Below, piece after piece: positions 54,845 to 64,000 of a stretch of 64,000 nt of DNA. The DNA comes from Micromonospora echinospora. GTDB lineage: Bacteria > Actinomycetota > Actinomycetes > Mycobacteriales > Micromonosporaceae. Numbering within the stretch: position 1 is the first letter of the stretch; each line of letters opens with the position of its first letter. The stretch covers positions 5,099,001 to 5,163,000 of the forward strand of contig NZ_LT607413.1 in the NCBI RefSeq assembly GCF_900091495.1, in the 5' to 3' direction. Both the position numbers and the translations under genes were made by a program. A model generated the notes under the pieces. That model saw only the letters and a list, made by a program, of their open reading frames with translations. It was not told the origin of the DNA and did not search any database.

Positions 54845-56347
54845 ATGGCAACGCACGCGCAACCCGAGATCTGGTTCCTCACCGGAAGCCAGGGCCTCTA
54901 CGGCGAGGACACCCTCCGGCAGGTCGCCGACCAGTCCCGACAGATCGCGGCACAGCTCGACGCCGCGCCGGGCGTTCCCGTCCGGGTGGTCTGGAAGCCG
55001 GTCCTGACCACCAGCGCCGACATCCTCCAGGCCTGCCGGGACGCCGCCGGGCAGGGCGCGGTCGGGGTGATCGCCTGGATGCACACCTTCTCCCCGGCGA
55101 AGATGTGGATCGCCGGCCTGGACGCGCTGCGGACGCCGCTGCTGCACCTGCACACCCAGGCCAACGTCCTGCTGCCGTGGGACGAGATCGACATGGACTT
55201 CATGAACCTGAACCAGGCCGCCCACGGCGACCGCGAGTTCGGTTTCGTCCAGGCCCGCCTCGGCGTGGCGCGCAAGACCGTCGCCGGGCACGTCAGCGAC
55301 CCCCGGGTGATCTCCCGGGTCGGCGCGTGGGCGCGCGCGGCACTCGGGTACGCGGCGATGCGGTCGCTGCGGCTGGCCCGCTTCGGTGACAACATGCGCG
55401 ACGTCGCCGTCACCGAGGGCGACAAGGTCGAGGCGGAGCTGCGGTTCGGCGTCTCGGTCAACACCTACGGGGTCAACGACCTCGTCGCGGTCGTCGACCA
55501 GGTGGCCGACGCGCAGATCGACGACCTGGTCAAGGAGTACGACGACACGTACCGGGTCGACCAGCGGCTGCGGCCCGGCGGGGCACGGCACGACTCCCTG
55601 CGTTACGCCGCGCGCCTGGAACTGGGCCTGCGCGCGTTCCTCGACGCGGGCGGGTTCCGGGCCTTCACCACGAACTTCGAGGACCTCGGCGGCCTGCGGC
55701 AGCTGCCCGGCATCGCGGTGCAGCGGCTGATGGCCGACGGGTACGGCTTCGGCGGCGAGGGTGACTGGAAGACCTCCGTCCTGGTCCGCACGCTCAAGGC
55801 GATGGCGGTCGGTGTCCCGGGCGGGACCTCCTTCATGGAGGACTACACCTACGACCTCACCCCCGGCGACGAGCTGGTGCTCGGCGCACACATGCTCGAG
55901 GTCTGCCCGACGATCGCCGACGGCACGCCGAACGCCGAGATCCATCCACTCGGTATCGGCGGCCGGGAGGACCCGGTGCGCCTGGTCTTCGACGCCGCAC
56001 CGGGCCCGGCGGTGGTGCTCGGCATGGCGGACATGGGGGAGCGGTTCCGCCTGGTGGCCAACGAGGTGGACGTGGTGACGCCGCCGCACCCGCTGCGGAG
56101 GCTCCCGGTGGCCCGGGCCGTCTGGCGGCCCCGCCCACACCTCGCCGGCTCGGCGGAGGCGTGGATCACCGCCGGTGCGCCCCACCACACGGTCCTGTCG
56201 CAGGCGGTGGGTGTCGAGGAGCTGCACGACCTGGCCGAGATGACCCGGACCGAACTGCTGGTGATCGACGCCGACACCGAACCGCGTCGCTTCGCCGCCG
56301 AGATCCGGTGGAACCAGGCGTACTACCGTCTCGCCCGGGGGCTCTGA
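54845..56347 (+). CDS. araA: L-arabinose isomerase
   Basis: 500 aa from ATG 54845, the usual length. Starts [20 protein letters not shown] (in part), the AraA hallmark. Catalytic and metal residues are present in [10 protein letters not shown] (Glu), SFMEDYTYD (Glu), [10 protein letters not shown] (His) and AGAPHHT (His). It converts L-arabinose to L-ribulose, the substrate of AraB. Last gene of the operon; its place after the transporter genes, away from araBD, is unusual but workable. No clear terminator follows; 56348-56633 shows no gene. Confidence 0.96.
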   Translation: MATHAQPEIWFLTGSQGLYGEDTLRQVADQSRQIAAQLDAAPGVPVRVVWKPVLTTSADILQACRDAAGQGAVGVIAWMHTFSPAKMWIAGLDALRTPLLHLHTQANVLLPWDEIDMDFMNLNQAAHGDREFGFVQARLGVARKTVAGHVSDPRVISRVGAWARAALGYAAMRSLRLARFGDNMRDVAVTEGDKVEAELRFGVSVNTYGVNDLVAVVDQVADAQIDDLVKEYDDTYRVDQRLRPGGARHDSLRYAARLELGLRAFLDAGGFRAFTTNFEDLGGLRQLPGIAVQRLMADGYGFGGEGDWKTSVLVRTLKAMAVGVPGGTSFMEDYTYDLTPGDELVLGAHMLEVCPTIADGTPNAEIHPLGIGGREDPVRLVFDAAPGPAVVLGMADMGERFRLVANEVDVVTPPHPLRRLPVARAVWRPRPHLAGSAEAWITAGAPHHTVLSQAVGVEELHDLAEMTRTELLVIDADTEPRRFAAEIRWNQAYYRLARGL

Positions 56348-56633
56348 GCCGCGAGGTCCCGGCGAACTCCGCCGGTCCTCCGGTCCCGATCGCGGGGCGG
56401 CTGGCGCCCGGGATTCTCCCTCACCGCACCCTGACACGGTCCGGAGTCGATGGCCCCCGCACGGGTGAGGCCGGCAGGCGCCCGAAGCGGCTGGCGTAGA
56501 CTGGTGGCGATCCAGCCCTGGCCACCCGGCAGAAACCGACGTGGCGGCTGCGAGAGCGAGTTCGCGCACCGGGCCGTTTCGCCAGTCGACGTCGAGGGCC
56601 GTGGTCGCCGACGGGCAGGCGGGGGAGAGTGAG

Positions 56634-57644
56634 GTGGCCGTGCGCGGTCCTGCGATGACGGACGTGGCTCGCCTCGCCGGGGTTTCCCACCAGACGGTGT
56701 CCCGGGTGCTCAACGGGCACCCCAACGTGCGCGAGCAGACCCGGCTGCGGGTCCAGGCCGCGATCGCCGAACTGGGCTACCGCCCCAACCGGGCGGCCCG
56801 CGCGCTGGTCACCGGCCGGTCCCAGGTGATCGGCGTGGTCGCCCAGAACACCACCCTCTACGGCCCGGCGTCCCTGCTGGCCGCCCTGGAGCAGGAGGCC
56901 GCCGAGGCCGGCTTCGCGGTCAGCGTCGGCAGTGTGCGGGATCTGGACCACCGGTCGATCTCGGCGGCGGTCGAGCGGCACCTGGCCCACCGGGTGGCGG
57001 GCATCGTGGTGATCGCGCCGGTCGAGTCGGCCGGCGAGGCCCTCGAACGACTGCCCCAGGACGTTCCGCTGGTGACCGTCGACGGTGACCCGCGTCGACC
57101 GGTTCCGCTGGTGACGGTGGACCAGGTCGCCGGCGCCCGGGCCGCCACCCAGCACCTCCTCGACGCCGGGCACCGTACGGTCTGGCACGTGTCCGGGCCG
57201 CCGGACTGGTTCGACAGCGCCGGCCGGATCGAGGGGTGGCGCGAGGCGTTGCAGGCTGCCGGCGTCGAGGTCCCGCCCCTGGTGCCGGCGGACTGGTCCG
57301 CCGCCGCCGGATACCGCTGCGGGCAGATGCTGGCCCGGATGCCGGAGGTCACCGCGGTCTTCACCGCCAACGACCATCTGGCCCTCGGCGTGCTGCGTGC
57401 CCTGCACGAGCAGGGCCGGCGGGTGCCGGACGAGATCAGCGTGGTGGGTTTCGACGACGTGCCGGAGGCCGCGTACTTCATCCCGCCGTTGACCACGGTG
57501 CGGCCGGATTTCGTCGCGGTCGCCCGGGCGAGCCTGGACCTGCTGCTGGCGCAGATCGAGTCGGCCACCGGTGGCGCGCTGCGCCGGACCATCGCGCCGA
57601 CCCTGGTCGCCCGGAACAGCGTCGCCGCCCCACCATCCCGCTGA
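56634..57644 (+). CDS. LacI-family regulator, probable arabinose repressor
   Basis: 336 aa from GTG 56634 (GGGGGAG 6 nt upstream); GTG 56640 or ATG 56655 are possible. HTH TDVARLAGVSHQTVSRVLNG, hinge ELGYRPNRAARAL, then a periplasmic-binding-like sensor (~65-330; PLVTVDGDPRR, DHLALGVLRALHEQGRRVPDE in part, SVVGFDDVPEAAYF). It should bind the TGTTAnCGnTAACA operators in the island and release on binding arabinose or a derivative. It lies between the ara operon and the arabinanase genes. Functionally AraR-like, but not the GntR-type AraR of Bacillus. Confidence 0.88.
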   Translation: MAVRGPAMTDVARLAGVSHQTVSRVLNGHPNVREQTRLRVQAAIAELGYRPNRAARALVTGRSQVIGVVAQNTTLYGPASLLAALEQEAAEAGFAVSVGSVRDLDHRSISAAVERHLAHRVAGIVVIAPVESAGEALERLPQDVPLVTVDGDPRRPVPLVTVDQVAGARAATQHLLDAGHRTVWHVSGPPDWFDSAGRIEGWREALQAAGVEVPPLVPADWSAAAGYRCGQMLARMPEVTAVFTANDHLALGVLRALHEQGRRVPDEISVVGFDDVPEAAYFIPPLTTVRPDFVAVARASLDLLLAQIESATGGALRRTIAPTLVARNSVAAPPSR

Positions 57645-57669
57645 CCGGGTCGCCGGTGAAGCGCTTTCC

Positions 57670-57698
57670 TTGACATCCGTAAATGTTAACGCGAACAT
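57670..57698 (+). promoter_or_regulatory. Arabinanase operon promoter with operator TGTTAACGCGAACA
   Basis: TTGACA (57670-57675), 17-bp spacer, GAACAT (57693-57698). The imperfect operator (57684-57697) begins 14 bp from the -35 and covers the -10. The start codon of the GH43 gene follows at 57843. Confidence 0.75.
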
Positions 57699-57842
57699 TG
57701 CTGTGTCATCTCGGTGCACTGTCGCCGTCACCCACCCGCCCTGCCGGTGCGTCTCCCGGCGGAGGGTGTCCACGAGCCCCGCGCGGCGGCGCCGTCACAC
57801 CGCTGCCCGATCCGGCATCGGCTGTCGATAGGGAGGAAGTTC

Positions 57843-59381
57843 ATGAAGGTGGACGACGCGGTGCCCCGGCCCGGTCCGCGATGGCGGGGCCTGCGGGCGT
57901 TGGCAGCCGCCGCAGTGGCGGTGGTGACCCTGGTGACGGTCGGCCTGGTGGCGGTCGGCGGGCCGGCCGGGCCGTCGCCGGCGTGGGCGGCGACGGTGGA
58001 CGTCGGGGCGACGTACGTGTTCGTCAACCGACACAGCGGCAGGGCGATGGACGTCTACGACTGGTCGACGGCCGACGACGCGCCGGTCAACCAGTGGACG
58101 CGCAACGACCTCGCGGTGCAGCAGTGGCAGTTCGTCGACGCGGGCGGAGGCTACTACCGGATCCGTTCCCGGCACAGCGGGAAGGTGCTGGACCTGCCGA
58201 GCGCGGCGGACGGAACCCAGTTGGTGCAGCGGACCGACAGCGGGGCCGCGACGCAGCAGTTCCGGTTGCAGGACTCGGCGGACGGGTTCGTCCGCTTCGT
58301 CAACCGGCACAGCGGCAAGGTCATCGACGTGTGGAACTGGTCCACGGCCGACGGTGGGGTGCTGGCCGGTTACCAGAACCTCGACGGGGCGAACCAGCAG
58401 TGGCAACTGGTCCGGCTCGGCGGCAACCCGGGACGGACGTTCACCAACCCGATCAAGCGCAACGGCCCGGACCCGTGGCTGACCCACCACAACGGCTACT
58501 ACTACCTGGCCACCACCACGTGGAACTCGACGATCACCATGCGCCGGTCCGCCACGCTCGGCGGGTTGTCCACCGCCCCGGACCAGGTCGTCTTCAACCT
58601 GTCGGGGCGGCCGAACGGCTGCTGCAACATGTGGGCACCGGAGTTCCACCTGATCAACGGTCCGAACGGTCCCCGCTGGTACCTCTACTACACCGCGGGC
58701 CAGAACGTCCCCGACTTCAACCCGACGCAACGCCTGCACGTCCTGGAGAGCGCCGGCACCGACCCGATGGGTCCGTACACCTTCAAGGCCGACCTCGGCG
58801 CGGACTGGCAGCTCGACGCCAGCATCCTGACCGTCGCCAACCGGCTCTACCTGATGGGCACCTACAACGCCGGTGGCAGCTACGGCCAGAGCCTGTTCAT
58901 CACCCCGATGAGCAACCCGTGGACGCTGTCGGGCAGCCGGGTCCGGCTGACCTCGCCCACGCTGCCCTGGGAACGGCAGACCCACCCGGTGGCCGAGGGT
59001 CCGGAGCCGCTGTACCACAACGGACGCACCATGATCGTCTACTCGGCCAGCGCCTGTTGGGGACCGGACTACAAGCTCGGCCTGTTGACCCTCACCGGCA
59101 GCGACCCGCTCAACCCGGCGCACTGGACGAAGAAACCGGAACCGGTGTTCCAGCGCAACGACGCCAACGGTGTCTTCGCGCCGGGCCACAACGGCTTCTT
59201 CACGTCCCCGGACGGCACCGAGAGCTGGATCGTCTACCACGCGAACGACTCGGCGGGCGGCGGTTGCGACATGAACCGGTCCACCCGGGCGCAGCGGTTC
59301 ACCTGGAACGCCGACGGCACGCCCAACTTCGGGACGCCCGTCCGCCTCGGCAGCCCGGTCGCCGTCCCGTCCGGGGAGTGA
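57843..59381 (+). CDS. Secreted GH43 arabinofuranosidase-like enzyme with ricin-B lectin
   Basis: 512 aa from ATG 57843, with GGGAGGAA upstream. Signal peptide ~1-48. Ricin-B domain ~52-195 (VQQWQFVDAGGGYYRIRSRHSG in part; NQQWQLVRL). GH43 ~200-510 starting TNPIKRNGPDPWLTHHNGYYYLATT (in part), with the GH43_26-like WAPEFHLING and ADWQLDASILTV; probable catalytic residues are the Asp of GPDPW, the Asp of QLDAS and the Glu of AEGPEPLYHNG. Probably releases arabinose from arabino-oligosaccharides. First of three codirectional arabinan enzymes. Confidence 0.87.
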   Translation: MKVDDAVPRPGPRWRGLRALAAAAVAVVTLVTVGLVAVGGPAGPSPAWAATVDVGATYVFVNRHSGRAMDVYDWSTADDAPVNQWTRNDLAVQQWQFVDAGGGYYRIRSRHSGKVLDLPSAADGTQLVQRTDSGAATQQFRLQDSADGFVRFVNRHSGKVIDVWNWSTADGGVLAGYQNLDGANQQWQLVRLGGNPGRTFTNPIKRNGPDPWLTHHNGYYYLATTTWNSTITMRRSATLGGLSTAPDQVVFNLSGRPNGCCNMWAPEFHLINGPNGPRWYLYYTAGQNVPDFNPTQRLHVLESAGTDPMGPYTFKADLGADWQLDASILTVANRLYLMGTYNAGGSYGQSLFITPMSNPWTLSGSRVRLTSPTLPWERQTHPVAEGPEPLYHNGRTMIVYSASACWGPDYKLGLLTLTGSDPLNPAHWTKKPEPVFQRNDANGVFAPGHNGFFTSPDGTESWIVYHANDSAGGGCDMNRSTRAQRFTWNADGTPNFGTPVRLGSPVAVPSGE

Positions 59382-59506
59382 GGCCGACGGCCGGACCGAC
59401 AGGACGCGCGGCCACGACGTCGACCGACATACCCGGACGGGCGACGCCCGCCCCGACGCGGCGGATCGCCGCATCGGTACCGATCAGGCTTCACGGAAGG
59501 AGTGGC

Positions 59507-60622
59507 ATGGAGACGAGAACCGAGATGCCGCCGGTGGGTTCCCGGTGCCGCGGCTGGCGGGCATGGTCGGCAGCCGGGGTGGCGGTGGCGACGCTGGTGG
59601 CCGCCGGTGTGCTGGTCGGGTCACCCCCGGGATCAGCGGCGAGCCCCGGCACGACCCCCGGCCACCGGGGCACCGTCGGGACCGACCAGGGGCCTCCCGG
59701 CGGCAGCCGGCCGGCCGCCGCGTCCACGGACGTCGCGGTGGCGGCCTACCCCCAGCCGGGCCGGGTCGCCGGGGACATCGGCGTGCACGACCCGACGGTC
59801 GTCAAACGCCCCGAGGGCGGCTACCTCGTCGCCCACACCGGCACCAACGTCGCGCTGAAGACCTCCACCGACCGGATCACCTTCCGCAACGCCGGCGCGG
59901 TCTTCCCCGGTGGCGCGCCGTGGACCACCACCTACACCAACGGCAGCCGCAACCTCTGGGCGCCGGACCTGTCGTACCACAATGGTCGCTACCTCCTGTA
60001 CTACTCGGCGTCGACCTTCGGCTCGAACCGGTCGGCGATCTTCCTCGCCACCAGCACCACCGGCGCGTCGGGCAGCTGGACCCACGAGGGCCTGGTCGTC
60101 GAGTCGCGCACCAGCGACAACTTCAACGCCATCGACCCGAACCTGACGATCGACGACCAGGGCCGCTGGTGGTTGAGCTTCGGCTCGTTCTGGTCCGGCA
60201 TCAAACTCGTCCCGATCGACCCCGCCACCGGGCGACGGTCGGGCACGGCGATGCACAGCCTGGCCTCCTACGGACCCGGCATCGAGGCTCCCGTCATCGT
60301 CAAGCGGGGCGCCTGGTACTACCTGTACGTCTCGTTCGACCGCTGCTGCCAGGGCGCCGCCAGCACCTACCGGACGATGGTCGGTCGCTCCGCCGCCCCG
60401 ACCGGGCCGTTCCTCGACCGCGCCGGCCGGAACATGCTCTCCGGCGGCGGCACGGAGATCCTCGCCTCGCACGGCAGCGTCCACGGCCCCGGCCATCCGG
60501 CCGTGCTCGCGGACCACGACGGCGACCTGCTCTTCTACCACTACTACGCCGACAACGGGGTGTCGCTGCTCGGCATCAACCGGATCGGGTACGACGCCGC
60601 CGGGTGGCCCTACCTCTTCTGA
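59507..60622 (+). CDS. Secreted GH43 endo-1,5-alpha-L-arabinanase
   Basis: 371 aa from ATG 59507, with GGAAGGAG upstream. Signal peptide or anchor ~15-46, then a Pro/Gly linker. Five-bladed propeller ~85-371 with catalytic base D95 (GVHDPTVVK), pKa modulator D210 (NAIDPNLTID) and acid E260 (GIEAPVIVKRG). RNLWAPDLSYHNGRYLLYYS and SFGSFWSGIKL are typical of GH43_5 endo-arabinanases. It cuts linear arabinan internally and feeds the exo-enzymes on either side. No binding module. Confidence 0.93.
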   Translation: METRTEMPPVGSRCRGWRAWSAAGVAVATLVAAGVLVGSPPGSAASPGTTPGHRGTVGTDQGPPGGSRPAAASTDVAVAAYPQPGRVAGDIGVHDPTVVKRPEGGYLVAHTGTNVALKTSTDRITFRNAGAVFPGGAPWTTTYTNGSRNLWAPDLSYHNGRYLLYYSASTFGSNRSAIFLATSTTGASGSWTHEGLVVESRTSDNFNAIDPNLTIDDQGRWWLSFGSFWSGIKLVPIDPATGRRSGTAMHSLASYGPGIEAPVIVKRGAWYYLYVSFDRCCQGAASTYRTMVGRSAAPTGPFLDRAGRNMLSGGGTEILASHGSVHGPGHPAVLADHDGDLLFYHYYADNGVSLLGINRIGYDAAGWPYLF

Positions 60623-60654
60623 CCGACGACCGTCCGCGACGTCCTGGAGGAACG

Positions 60655-62166
60655 ATGCCCCCACCCCGCCGCACCAGGCCCGCCCCCCGTCGGCCCGCCC
60701 GCCCGGACCACACCGGCCACCCCGCCCGCCGGTGGCTACGGGCGACCCTGGCCGCCGTACTGGTGACCCTCGCCGTCTCGGCCGGCCTGCCGGTGGCCGG
60801 GCCCGCGCACGCCGCCCCCGCGGTCACCTACACGAACCCGCTGGCGAACCAGCGCGCCGACCCGCACATCGTCCGGCACACCGACGGCTACTACTACCTG
60901 ACGGCCACCGTGCCGCAGTACGACCGGATCGTGCTGCGCCGCGCGTCCACCCTGCAGGGCCTGGCCACGGCCCCCGAGACGACGATCTGGTACCGGCACG
61001 CCAGCGGGGAGATGGGCGCCCACATCTGGGCACCCGAGATCCACTTCATCAACAACCGGTGGTACGTCTACTTCGCCGCGGGGCGGACCGACGACGTGTG
61101 GCGGATCCGGATGTACGTGCTGGAGAACGCGAGCGCGAACCCGCTGACCGGCTCGTGGACCGAACGCGGCCGGATCACCACGCCGTGGGACACCTTCAGC
61201 CTGGACGCCTCGACCTTCGTGGTCAACGGTGTGCGCTACCTGACCTGGGCGCAGCAGGAGCCGGGCATCTCCACCAACTCCAACGTCTACCTCGCCCGGA
61301 TGGGCGCCAACCCCTGGCAGATCACCGGCACGGTGACCCGGCTGGTCGTGCCGACGTACGACTGGGAGACCCGGGGGTTCCGGGTGGCCGAGGGACCGGC
61401 GGTGATCCAGCGCAACGGCCGGGTCTTCCTGACCTACTCGGCGAGCGCGACGGACGCCAACTACTGCCTCGGGATGCTGACCGCCTCCGCCACGGCGAAC
61501 CTGCTCGACCCGGCCGCCTGGAGCAAGAGCCCCACCCCGGTGTTCGCCAGCAACGCCGCCACCGGCCAGTACGGCCCCGGACACAACTCGTTCACCGTCT
61601 CCGAGGACGGGCAGAGCGACATCCTGGTCTACCACGACCGCAACTACCGGGACATCGTCGGTGACCCGCTCGACGACCCGAACCGACGGACCCGGATCCA
61701 GAAGCTGTACTGGAACGCGGACGGCACCCCGAACCTCGGCATCCCGGTGCCCGACGGCGTCACGCCGGTCCGGTTGCGCTCGCACGACCTGTCCACCAGC
61801 TACCTGCGGCACTACGACTACCGGGCCCGGGTCGAGCCGAACGTCACCAACCTGGCCGACTCGCAGTTCCGCATCGTCACCGGGCTCGCCGGGGCCGGCT
61901 CGGTGTCGCTGGAGTCGACCAACAATCCCGGCTACTACCTGCGGCACCGGGGCTTCGCCCTGTACGTCGAGCGGGACGACGGCACGGCGCTCTTCGACGC
62001 GGACGCGAGCTTCCAGCGGCGGGCCGGCCTGGCCGACGCCTCGGGGCTCTCGCTGGAGTCGCAGAACTTCCCGGGCCGGTACGTACGCCACCGGGACGGG
62101 CTGCTCCACCTGGAGGCGGTGAACTCGACGGCCGAGCGGGCCTCGGCCACCTTCCACCTGGAATAG
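60655..62166 (+). CDS. Secreted GH43 exo-1,5-alpha-L-arabinofuranosidase with CBM42 (AbfB)
   Basis: 503 aa from ATG 60655, with CTGGAGG upstream, 32 bp after the endo-arabinanase. Signal peptide ~1-53. GH43 ~58-360: TNPLANQRADPHIVRHTDGYYYLTA (in part), HIWAPEIHFINN, SLDASTFVVNG, AEGPAVIQRNG. CBM42/AbfB ~365-503 (VRLRSHDLSTSYLRHYDYRAR in part; SLESTNNPGYYLRHRG; GRYVRHRDG), which binds arabinofuranose side chains. The same architecture is known for the Streptomyces avermitilis exo-arabinofuranosidase. Confidence 0.92.
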   Translation: MPPPRRTRPAPRRPARPDHTGHPARRWLRATLAAVLVTLAVSAGLPVAGPAHAAPAVTYTNPLANQRADPHIVRHTDGYYYLTATVPQYDRIVLRRASTLQGLATAPETTIWYRHASGEMGAHIWAPEIHFINNRWYVYFAAGRTDDVWRIRMYVLENASANPLTGSWTERGRITTPWDTFSLDASTFVVNGVRYLTWAQQEPGISTNSNVYLARMGANPWQITGTVTRLVVPTYDWETRGFRVAEGPAVIQRNGRVFLTYSASATDANYCLGMLTASATANLLDPAAWSKSPTPVFASNAATGQYGPGHNSFTVSEDGQSDILVYHDRNYRDIVGDPLDDPNRRTRIQKLYWNADGTPNLGIPVPDGVTPVRLRSHDLSTSYLRHYDYRARVEPNVTNLADSQFRIVTGLAGAGSVSLESTNNPGYYLRHRGFALYVERDDGTALFDADASFQRRAGLADASGLSLESQNFPGRYVRHRDGLLHLEAVNSTAERASATFHLE

Positions 62167-62233
62167 CCCCTCCCGAGCCGGACCCACGCCGCCGACCCAG
62201 GCCCGCACGGTCAGACGAACGGCACGACCACCG

Positions 62234-62262
62234 CCGGCCGGCCCCCTCCCGGGGCCGGCCGG
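62234..62262. terminator. Bidirectional terminator at the arabinanase/GH127 junction
   Basis: Perfect 12-bp stem (62234-62245 with 62251-62262), 5-nt loop, between the convergent stops at 62166 and 62304. Confidence 0.7.
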
Positions 62263-62303
62263 TCGCGTCGTGGGTCACCGGCCGGCGACCGGTGTCCGAC
62301 GGG

Positions 62304-64000
62304 TCACACGAACCGCCAGCGCTGGTCGGCGGCACCGCTGTCGTCGCCGAGCACGACCTGGGCTCCCTGGTTGCGGGAACCGCCGCTGACGCCGAGGACC
62401 CGACCGCCGTCGGCGCACTGGATGCGGAAGTAGCCACCACCGCCGTACCGCAGTCGCCACCGGTGGTTCAGGGCACCGTTGTCGGCCCACTGCACGATCC
62501 GGGCACCGGCGGTGGCGCTACCCTCGACGGCGAGCACCTTGCCGCTGTGCGAGTTGCGCAGCCGGAGGTGACCGCCGTCCACGATCGCGGTCCAGAGGTG
62601 GTCGGCGGTGCCGCTGTCACCCCACTGGATGACGAGACCGCCGTCGGCGGTGGACATGTCCCGCACACCGAGCACCAGGCCGCTGGCGAGGTTCTGGATC
62701 CGCCGGGCCCCATTCGGCAGGAACCGCCACTGGTTGTCCGGGCTGCCGTCGTCCCGGTCCTGCACCGCCAGGGCGCCCTGGCCGGTGGCGCCCCCCGAGA
62801 TGGCGAGCAGCTTGCCGCTGTGCACGTTGCGCAGCTTGTGGGTGCCGTCGCCGACGTCGACCACCGTCCAGAGATGGTCGGCGGTGCCGTTGTCCGCCCA
62901 CTGGAGAACCCGCGCGTTGTCGGCGGTGGACATGTTCTCCACGCCGAGCACCTTGCCGCTGTGCACGTTGCGCAGCCGGACGGCCGCACCGTCGACCAGC
63001 ATCTGCCAGTCGTGGTCGGCGGTGCCGGTGTCGCCCCACTGGAGCGCGAGTCCGCCGTCGGCGGTGGACATGTCCTGGATGCCGAGCACGAGACCGCTGG
63101 CCGCGTTGGCGAGGCGGAAACTGGCGTCGCCGCCGGTGCCGACACGCCAGTACACCGTGTAGTTGTGTCCGTGGGCGTCGTAGAAGGGTCCGAGCCGGAC
63201 CGGCGCGCCGTCGGCGACGGCGGTGAACGCCAGGGTGCTGTCGCCGGTCCGTCGGACCGAGCCGACGTCCAGCGCGGGAAGCCTGCTCAGGGCGGTGTCG
63301 CCGTAGTCGCCGGACAGCACCACCGGGCCGTACGTGATCGCCTGGACCGCCGCGTCGTCGTTGGCGGCGGCCATGACGACGCGCATCGGCAGGCGGACCG
63401 TGACGACGTCGCCCGAGGTCCAGGCCCGGTTCAGGACGGCGTAGGTGCCCGGCGTCGTGGCGATCTGCTGCGGCGTGCCGTTGACACTGACGGTCGCCCC
63501 GCTCGTCCACGCCGGGATCCGGATCCGCATCGTCCACGACCCGCCGACCGATCCGGTGACGGTCAGGGTGGTGGTGTCGCTGACCGGGTAGGCGGTGGTC
63601 TGGGTGACGGTGATGCCGCGTCGCGTCCAGTCGAGCACCGACGGCATGAACAGGTTCACCGTCAGCGTCGTGCCGTTCTGGAAGTAGATCGAGTCCATCA
63701 GCGTGGTGTTGGTCTCCAGGCCGGTGCCCTGGCAGCACCAGAAGGAGTGGTGGTCGGTGCTCCAGGTGCCGCCGCCCCAGGCCGGGCCGACGCCCCGCCG
63801 ACCGCCCGGGTGCAGCGGCGTGAAGTAGGTGACGTGCCCGCGGGCGTCGGCCGGGTTCTGCTGCCCGATCAGGTGGTTGAGCAGCGCCCGCTCGTAGTAG
63901 TCGACGTACGCGACCCGGTTCGGGTCCAACTGCCACAGCTCCCGGGTCAGCCGGAGCATGTTGTAGGTGTTGCACGCCTCGCAGGTGTCGCTGCGCAGGT
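62304..64000 (-). CDS. Secreted GH127 beta-L-arabinofuranosidase with tandem ricin-B domains (5' end outside window)
   Basis: The frame is open to the right edge; the last visible residues read TCEACNTYNMLRLTRELWQLDP, the GH127 barrel motif. FWCCQGTGLETNT carries the cysteine pair that includes the family's nucleophile Cys. The barrel end is followed by beta-sandwich domains, then two ricin-B-like lectin domains (HSGKVLGVENMSTADNARVLQW and SGLVLGVRDMSTADGGLVIQW, each in part). GH127 releases beta-L-arabinofuranose, for example from plant hydroxyproline-linked arabinans. The N-terminus and signal peptide are not in the window. Confidence 0.88.
   Translation of the reverse strand, partial: LRSDTCEACNTYNMLRLTRELWQLDPNRVAYVDYYERALLNHLIGQQNPADARGHVTYFTPLHPGGRRGVGPAWGGGTWSTDHHSFWCCQGTGLETNTTLMDSIYFQNGTTLTVNLFMPSVLDWTRRGITVTQTTAYPVSDTTTLTVTGSVGGSWTMRIRIPAWTSGATVSVNGTPQQIATTPGTYAVLNRAWTSGDVVTVRLPMRVVMAAANDDAAVQAITYGPVVLSGDYGDTALSRLPALDVGSVRRTGDSTLAFTAVADGAPVRLGPFYDAHGHNYTVYWRVGTGGDASFRLANAASGLVLGIQDMSTADGGLALQWGDTGTADHDWQMLVDGAAVRLRNVHSGKVLGVENMSTADNARVLQWADNGTADHLWTVVDVGDGTHKLRNVHSGKLLAISGGATGQGALAVQDRDDGSPDNQWRFLPNGARRIQNLASGLVLGVRDMSTADGGLVIQWGDSGTADHLWTAIVDGGHLRLRNSHSGKVLAVEGSATAGARIVQWADNGALNHRWRLRYGGGGYFRIQCADGGRVLGVSGGSRNQGAQVVLGDDSGAADQRWRFV

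Overview
The window is high-GC DNA (clearly above 70 % by eye) with GTG/TTG starts, many 4-nt ATGA/GTGA gene overlaps and a soil-saprophyte gene set. This fits a filamentous actinomycete, most likely family Micromonosporaceae (inferred from style and content; no marker gene is present). No rRNA, tRNA, IS element, phage gene or CRISPR array was seen.

Left part (1-12,700). A substrate-binding/VWA protein runs off the left edge. A PadR-controlled FtsX-type ABC operon, an ArsR regulator and a pentapeptide-repeat protein follow. Then comes what I consider the most novel locus: a putative RiPP cluster at about 7,055-11,914 on the minus strand. Two small ORFs (76 and 70 aa) share a leader motif RKLxxxGxG and both end in CPCxxxF. 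They flank an M29/NicX-like metalloprotein and a cytochrome P450 with an unusual I-helix. An ABC exporter without a peptidase domain lies just upstream.

Middle (12,900-33,600) is mixed: a metallophosphoesterase / membrane protein / NicO-type metal transporter operon; a secreted GH43-like propeller gene beside a decayed LacI gene and two orphan operator-like palindromes; a beta-gamma-crystallin protein; a large LuxR (LAL) regulator; an N-acetylmuramoyl-alanine amidase; a membrane alpha/beta-hydrolase-like protein; ankyrin + Kup; a TetR/hydrolase operon divergent from a PHB-depolymerase-type esterase; and a CopB-type P-type ATPase behind a CsoR-like operator.

Right part (33,600-64,000) is a large pentose/hemicellulose island. 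Secreted enzymes cut arabinan, arabinoxylan and galactosides: GH10, GH27, GH62, GH127 and several GH43, many with ricin-B (CBM13), CBM6 or CBM42 modules. Sugars enter by a ChvE-GguAB system and by a YtfQRT-YjfF furanose-type system. The latter is embedded in one operon, araB-araD-ytfQRT-yjfF-araA, that feeds L-arabinose to D-xylulose-5-phosphate. A LacI-family regulator follows araA. Six 14-bp TGTTAnCGnTAACA-like operators precede the island's transcription units. In four promoters the operator overlaps the -10 box with the same geometry, which implies one arabinose-responsive regulon. A 413-bp inverted repeat joins the xylanase and GH62 lectin domains and points to recent gene conversion.
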